Of a stretch of 27,684 bases of DNA, positions 12,601-21,000 are shown piece by piece (within the stretch, counting starts at the first letter, position 1; each line of letters starts with the position of its first letter). The notes under the pieces are model-generated. The model did no database searches, had not been told where the DNA came from, and was given only the letters and a program-made list of their open reading frames with translations. Position numbers and translations under genes: made by a program. The DNA is from Sperchopsis tessellata (taxonomy: Eukaryota; Arthropoda; Insecta; Coleoptera; Hydrophilidae), in NCBI GenBank assembly GCA_033557685.1, contig JAWQRN010000623.1, forward strand, positions 1 to 27,684, written 5' to 3'.

Positions 12601-15039
12601 CTCACAATCTCTATTAAGAACAGGTATTGTACTTTGGACAATTACAATACCTGTTCTCAATGTAGAGAGAAAGCAAACAAATTCACCTTTAGAGTGTTGA
12701 ATAATATTCAGAGAGAGTTTGGCCAAAGGATATATCTTCAGGTTGTCCGAGAGATAACCATATGTTGACTTTTTTCTTACCGATACTTCATCCACCATTG
12801 CAAGAACATTATCAAAACATGTGGCTCCTAAAAGTGCAAGATATTGTACTTTTGAGAGTTATATGTCTTGATAATGTCCTCTGCATTAGTAGACGAAACA
12901 TCTGCAAAATTAAAAGTCAACACATAGTTATCTCCTGGAAAACATGACATGTACAGGTATACAGGGAGTTGGTACATGAACAATTTAGACTCTTTTATTA
13001 TAACAAATATTAAAAAAAAATATTTTTTGTAGAAATGAAGATCTAATGATAAATATAAAAATTATATTCAAAAGTCTACTACAAATACACGCAATTTTTT
13101 ATTTTTAAAAAACATCCTAAATATTTTTATATATTTGGAATTCTCTAATCAAAACAATTGGCTATTTTGGGATAATTTTTAAAAATCTAAATATTTTTTA
13201 TATTAATAATTAAACCAATGTCAAGATGGCTATAATCAGTATAAAACTGCTCCAAATCAATACTTCAATTGAAGTGTCCACTCAAATTATATAGCAATTG
13301 ACAAGGTAACTTATGTTTTTGCAAATAGTAGAACACCATTTTTAAAATCTACATGGAATATACTTTATATAGAAATATAATATGCTTGTGTTTTATTCTA
13401 TACGTAGACTTTCACGGTCACAGTAGGTATCTTCAGGTTTTTCAAGAGAATATCATGTGCTGGCTTTTCTTTTTGCTGACGATTCGTCGGCAAAAATTCG
13501 TATCAAACCATGTAGCTCTTAAAAGTGTTAGATGTAGACTACCATGTAACTTAAAAAGTGCTAAGTATAGACTAACATGTAGCTCTAAAAAGTGCTAGCC
13601 TTAGATTGTCTATGAATAGCACTTTTTAGAGCTACTTGGCAGTCTACACCTAGCACTTTTAAGAGCTATGGCAGCCTACACCTAACACTTTTAAGATCAA
13701 AGTGCAAAATGAAAAGCCAACACAGATATTTCCTGGAAAACCTGAAGATATGCAAATGTTTATTTAGAAACTTCAAAGACAGGAAATATTGACCTATACA
13801 AACTAACATCAATTTATTGCAAAATAAAAACAATTGAATATTGGCCGCTGTAATATATGCAATGATTCAATAAAATATGACTATGTAGATACTTACTAAA
13901 TGCTCATCCATATGAAAAGTATCATATATGTTGTTAAATGTTTTAAAGCTAGGTTTCTAGCTAAACAGTACTTATTTACACTAGACTCCTCATTGATTGA
14001 CTGAAGTTTAATTCGGTACCTTAGTGTTACCAATATTACAATGTCACAAGTATCCTGACTAGTTTAAATGAAAAGTTTTTAATAGACGACAGTAGGCAAA
14101 AACTATACAAAACAATCTGTGGTCAGTTAAAAAACAAATGACAAATCTAAACATCTGAAAACGACACTGGAAATTTTTTATACTTTGCAACAGTATCACT
14201 TATCGACGGCATACATTACAGCCGCCAGTACACAATGGTTTTTTTTTATTATCACGAATTAACATTGTGTATTGGAAATTTTTTTATTTCCTGTTTTTGT
14301 AGTTTATAAACAAGAGTAAGCTTATTACATATTAGCGTAAAGCATATTTCTTGTAGATTTTAAAAACCACATAACATAAATAAAATGTTTAGTTTTACCT
14401 TGTTGAATGGTTTCAAAGACTATAAATCAATTGTAACACAATCTGAATAGACACGTTCAATTGATTTTTAACATAATTTTTATTTAGTGCAGATTTATGC
14501 TAGCTATTGTCATCTTCACATTGGTTTAAATACTAAAATAAAAAAAAAACATCTTGGCTCTAAAAATGAACAAAAAATAGCTAATCGTCAATGTTTTGAT
14601 TAGAGAATTCCAAATATAATGAGTGTTCCAAAGAGGGCGGCATGTTTTGTTTTTTTTTTTTTTTATTAATAAAAAGCAAAATAACGGAAAAAATCTTTTT
14701 CATTATTTCAACATAAAATTTGGACTTTTAGATTATAAATGGAGCACAATATCAGGTAAATGACCAACTCTATTTTCTGGCATGATACCATTCTTTTGGC
14801 CCTTCAAATAATAAGTTTCACTTCTTGAATTGTTTGTAGATTATTAGCATAAACTTTTCCCTTTACATAGTACCAAAGAAAAAAACTAACAGTATTAAAT
14901 CCGTAGATCTAGGTGGTCAGTTGATGTTTCCATTTAAAAAGCTAACATGACCTGGAAATTTGGTTTATACAAAAATTACTCATTGTTGAACCGTGCATCG
15001 CTCCATAAAAAAATTCATTATGTTTTTAAATGACACTGA

Positions 15040-15083
<44 letters not shown>

Positions 15084-18000
15084 CATGTATATATAAATAT
15101 ATCCTGTAGACCGCACACTCAACACCCCCAAAAATTAAATGTTTGAGCTGGTATTTTAAGAATCGTATTATTGCAGTATATTTTATAAATGGTACTTTAA
15201 CAGGACAAAGTTAAATCAGTACGTAGACTTCCAAGGCCACATTAAATATCTTTAGATGTCCCGGAAAACATGAAGATAAGGACAAAGTTACTTAGAACCT
15301 TTGCAAAATTAGAATATTCCCGCTCTTCAAGAAGAAGGGGAATTACCTAATGATATTTGGTTTCAACAGGATGGGGCACCTCCTCATTACTCCATAATTC
15401 ATCGAAATCATGTTAACCAAGTATTGCCACAGGTAGATTGGGCGAAGAGGCTTTATTGTATAACCTGCTCGTTCGTCGGACCTTAATCCATCAGATTGTT
15501 TTCTTTGGGGATATTTGAAATTAAAAGTATATAAAACTCAACCAAATAATTTGGATGAATTGACATTCAGAATATCTGATGCAATGCGAAGAATTCTATG
15601 GTCATTAAAGTTAAAGGTATCAAGCCAATATCATGGAACTTGTATTGAAATTGAAAAAAATCTACAGGTATTCTATTTAAAATAAGAAAGTTGGAATTAT
15701 TTCCGGTTAAACCAGAAGTTGACAGAAATCATAAATAGGTTGGTCCTGCACCTCATATTTTGAAAGTACCATGTAAAAAAATTATTTAAATCACTTGAGC
15801 AGTATACACGATATTCGCTATATTCAATACTTTTGCCCAACCTGTATATGTATATATATATATAGGTGTGTGTATGTCCAGCTTAAAACTAAAAAGGTTG
15901 CATGCATTTGCACTCTAGATAAAAAGAAGATACATAATTAGAAGAAAATTCCAAACAAGGTTTTAAAATAAACTTCTTAGTAAGACAGACAATCAAACTG
16001 CACGGTAAAATGGACCAATGGGTTAGTGAAATAGACAAAGTGATAAACAGGACTGTTAATACTACTGTTAGAAAATTTTAAGCTTGTAATATATTTTGAT
16101 ATAGTTAATGACTTCCTGCTGAGGTGTACAAGTGTATATGAAGAAAGCGTACATTAAATATTACAATATTACATTAGCCGTACATATAGGATTAAAAATA
16201 AAATAGTTCCAAATAAATTTAAAGATACTTTTCATTCATTTTCACATTATAATCCATCATTTTTCATTCAATACAATGAAAATTTATCATTAAAATAATA
16301 TTACCAAAATAGTGACCCATCCAAAAATGGTTCATTATTGAAACATAACAGCAATGATTCTAATAATGTAGGCCAAAATGGAAACCAAGAAGAATCCATA
16401 GATCAAAACAAAGTTGACAGTACCTCTGAAATTCAAGATGGTTCAAATACAGGAACTCATGGTGGTGGTTGAGAATACTGGAAGTAAAAAGAAGTAATAG
16501 TAATGGAGGTGGTAAATCGCTATGCAGTAGGAAGAAGAGACTGAACTTAGTTGGATTGGGTCCAAAGAAGAAAAAAGAAAGGATAAACGTTAGTAAGATG
16601 ATGTGGTAAAGTTGAAAATTGAAGAATAGCACTAGACTAGTGAAGAACACGAACCCAGATATCTGCAAAGTGGTCCAACAATTGACAAGAAAAAAGAGGT
16701 GAAAAGGGCTTATCTAGACCTTTTGTAGTACAGAGCTCAATTGGATCTCAAAGTGTACACGGACCTCAAGGATCACCAGGATTTACGGGTGAAACTGGTT
16801 CAGAAATTTTCCAGATGAACAAGATCAGAAAAGACAAAAAGTTACTAATATGATAATGTGGATCCCATCCTTCTATACCTCCACATATTTTCCTCATAAA
16901 TTTTGCATAAAATGTAAAATTTAATAAATTCCTTCGGAATATTAAAAAGAAATAACCATGATGAATCCCAACATCATAAAACAAGTATGATTGTGATAAA
17001 AGAAATACTGGTTCCAATGCCTCTCAAGAACCACCTGCAAATTAAGAAAATGGCGCAGGTGCTTGGTAAAATGAGATGATAAAAAAAAGAAAAATATGGT
17101 GTGAAAGAGACTGAACTCTTTAACAAGATCAAGAGGATCCACAAGATCAAGAGGATCCACAAGACTACCAAGAATCAGTACATGGTGTCCCACATTCGAT
17201 TTTTCACATGAGGATCTTAGATCGAAAAGGGTAGGATTAAAATTGGTACTTTTACATATTCTTACGAGTAACAATAATCCATGAACAATATGATTTATAT
17301 TCAGTTGTTTTTGAAACATTTCTAATTTTTATTTCGCTTAATTTTTAAAAATTTTGAACAACTTTAAACACACAGCTTCTTTTTGTTCCAAATCTTTTAT
17401 AAATGACAAAATTTACATACAACATTTTTGTCTTTCATGAAACATAATCGAGTTCATATTCAAATAAAGACTACCATTTGTTTGTACGCTGTTTCGTAGC
17501 AATTATTATAGTGATTTTAAAAAAAATCACGAGCATAATTTTAAGTTTCCTCCCTGGCGATATGAAATATTTTTTTACAAATAACAAAATAGCCACTCAG
17601 GAGTATCCCGAAAGACACTAAGCTAACCAAAGTTAGGTAAAAACTAATCTTAATTTGGTGGATTACAATATGTAATTCTTTAGGTTTAAAATGCACCAAT
17701 ATGAGTATAAAGTTTTCATGATTGTTTATTAAGTTGTGCTTTGGAATACAGCTACCCTCTGGACCCGAAGCTGGTATTGCAAAACATTCGGGTAACCAGT
17801 CGCACTGGTACTTAAGGAAGCAGCTTCAAGTCAGTCAGCAGCAAAACTGGTCGTGGAAATTTTTAATATAATTGAAATTTAGCAATAGTTTCTAAACAAT
17901 GCACAAGTGTTTTATGCTATCGGTGGAAATTATCAACTGTTTGAATTATTTTTAGATTAAGTGCTTTATAGTTGTACAATAATTCTGTTTTTTTTTGTGT

Positions 18001-21000
18001 TTCAACTGTTTGGGACTTTCATTTGCAAATCCCTAAACATGTAACATTATGTTTTCGACTAATATTAAAATAACACCTTAAAACAAGGTATATTTTAGAA
18101 ATTTCGTAATGACGCTGTTGTCAAATACTAAATGTAATTTAGGTTATCCCTTTTGTTTTAAATATTGTAAAGAAAATGTAGTGTATCAACCCCTAAAACC
18201 ATAATTGCCATTTGGATTTGTGCTTCAATTATTTTTAAGAAGAACCAAAATTGAGACACAAATTTCATACTACAAATGTCATTGTACTACTGCTAATGAA
18301 TACTGATTAGATACTAATTATTATGTAGTAAAAATGAGTAGAAAATCCTGTCACCAAAAATACCCTTTTTTACTAAATCATTACAAATACTTGTTCAAAA
18401 TCACATGCACCATTACATGAAAAGAAAGGCAACAATTTACTGAAAACCTGAATAGAAAACACCTACTAAATTATCTTTTACTTATATATATTTACTTAAA
18501 TACAAATTGTACATACCTCCATTGCTTCACTTTTATCTCCTGAAGTATCTGGTAAACTTTGGGACGATACCACTTCCGAGCCTTCATCTTCCGTTCCGCT
18601 TGTAACATCCTTACAGTCTTCCTCCACTTGTAAATCTGGAAAATCATCATCGTCTACATCCATCTTACTTGATTCAACTAATTCCTCCTGGTCTTCAGGT
18701 CTTTCCTCAATTTTCTCATCAACACTTTCCATTTTTTCATCAACATCTTGTACAACATCATATTCGACTAAAGGTTCTAGTGGTTCGGCTTCCTTAATCA
18801 CTTCACTAACTGCATCTCCACCATCACTTTTATCCTCAATCTCCTTCTTTTCACTTTCATCACAAACTTCTGCCACTGCTTCAGTCTTAGCTCCATTTGC
18901 AGCACTTTCTCCAGCTGCCGCTTCTTTTTTCTGTTCCTTTTCCCTCTTTTTCTGTTCTTTTTCTTCTTTTATCTGTTCCTTTTCTTTTTTCTGCTCTTTT
19001 TCTTCTTTTTTCTGCTCTTTTTCTTCTTTGGATTGTTCATTTTTCTGCTCTTTTTCTTGCACAGCAGGAGCTTCAGAAACTTCAGACTCAAAACTGTTGT
19101 CTAAGTTATTTGGGTCATCTTCAGCCTGGATCTCCAATGGCTCCATTTGATCTTCATCCTCTTCTTCTGCTATATCTTGCGTATCGCTCTCCGAAAACCT
19201 CTGCATATGGGCATCAAAATCTGCTTCAGTAACAACTGGAACTTTCTGTGACACATCTAGTTGTTCCACAACTTCAACATCTACATTAACAGCACCAAGT
19301 ACTTCATGTACAACTTCCTCAGCTTTTTCAATAACTTCACTATTATTTGTTTCCGCAGCCTGAGCAGCAGATATAATCTCTTCCAAATTCAAAGCTTCTT
19401 GCTTTTCATGCTCCATATTGCTAACAGCTTCCAAAATACTTGCAATAGCTTGATCGTTTTCAGGTATATCACTAACTGTTGGAAGATCTTCACAAACTGG
19501 TTTGTCATCTACTACCATAGGTTCTTGGACAGGTTCGACAGCTTCTTGTGAGTCTTGAAGTTCCAAATTAAAATCAACTTCTGGTGAATATGATTTTTCT
19601 CCATATTCATAGTTGCACAGTGCTGCAACTGCAGCGGCATTTTCATCAAGAGGTTCTGTACATGGTTCTACTACATAGTTCGCTTTTGCTTCGTTAGAGG
19701 CAGCATCTTTGTCAATTATTTCAACTTCATTAGTATCTTCAATTTCCTTGCTATCTTCCATTATGTTAGCTTCTTTTACTATACTTTTTTCTTCCATGAT
19801 ATTGGTTTCTCCTGCTTCATTAGTTTCTACTACTTCAGTATATTCTTCAGTTTCTTTAGACTCTTCAGTAGTAATGAGGCCTTCTAAATTACATTCTTCT
19901 ACTTTGCTAGATTCTGTTGCTATGTCTTCTATAACTTTTGTGCCTTCTACTTCGTTAGATTCTCCTGCTATGTCTTCTCCAAGTTTTGTTTCTTTTACAT
20001 CTTCTACTTTGGTAGATTCTGCTGTTATGTCTTCTACTTCTTTATTTACTTCTACAACGGTAGTTTCATTTAGTGCATCGTTTGTTTCTTCTACTACGGT
20101 AGTTTCGTTTAGGGCATCATTGCTTTCTTCCACCAAATTAGTTTTATCTGCTTTGGTAACATCATTAGAAATGTCATTAGATTCTTCAACTTCTCTATTT
20201 TCTTCTGATACACTGTCTACTAACTCATTGTTTTGTGCTAGTTCAGTTTTCTCTTTTATAGTACTGCTGCCTACAGGTTCACTCCATTCTGCAGCTTCAT
20301 CACTTTTTATAGTCTCACCTCTTTTTACATCATCTGTTATTCCAATCTCTTCCTTAGTTTCTACGTTATCAGTAGTGTCCATGGCAGCAAATTCCTCAGC
20401 TGGCTCTTCTAGTTGCTCAATTTTCTCCAAAGACTGCTCATCTGCTGGAGTTTCTTGGGCAGTTGAATCGACTTCAGCCTAAAATAAATTTTAATTTATT
20501 AAAATGGGAAACTAGAGGATGTGTCCATCACATAAATTTCTCCACTACAATACTCCATATAAAGTTTGAGCTCACTGCCAATGCTCATTATTAAAACCTG
20601 AATTTATAAATTAAATATAAAGGCTATAATGTGACTCCATAGTCATTGTTTATACTTAAAAATAACTAATATGGTAATTGATGAAAATTTTGCAAGAAAT
20701 TTGATGTAACCTTACTCAAGAAAAACTATTGCAAGTTTTAAATAATGTTCTTGTTAATGAGTTATTACTGAACTATTTATGTGTATCTTAATTGAACATT
20801 TTTTTATATTAATCTACTTTTTCTGACAGCTCTATTAACTCATTGACAGATCACTTGCGGTGTATATCCATCATTGTCAAATCCATTAGTAAAGCTTCTC
20901 TCCCACTTTGACACATGTAAAAATAAAATAGCATATCTTGGCAGTTTTTCATGCAATTATCAAGATTTTTTCGTAATTAGTTGGGGAATTTTCAATGCTA

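Noticed and set aside
12250..12798. Minus-strand 182-codon open frame
   Set aside because: It runs antisense through the LINE tail, the hairpin and a MITE arm. No protein similarity is visible.
13508..13697. CRISPR-like repeat array
   Set aside because: Units are contiguous and diverged with no spacers, half are inverted, and the sequence is a eukaryotic fold-back element.
16360..17319. Minus-strand hydrophobic open frames
   Set aside because: Leu/Phe-rich complements of the GA-rich plus-strand patch, without splice or start support.
19709..20482. Plus-strand 257-codon Ser/Val-rich open frame opposite exon C
   Set aside because: It is the complement of the Glu/Thr-rich coding exon (GAA/ACT codons become TTC/AGT). 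The minus strand has consistent splice sites and phases, and the plus frame has none.
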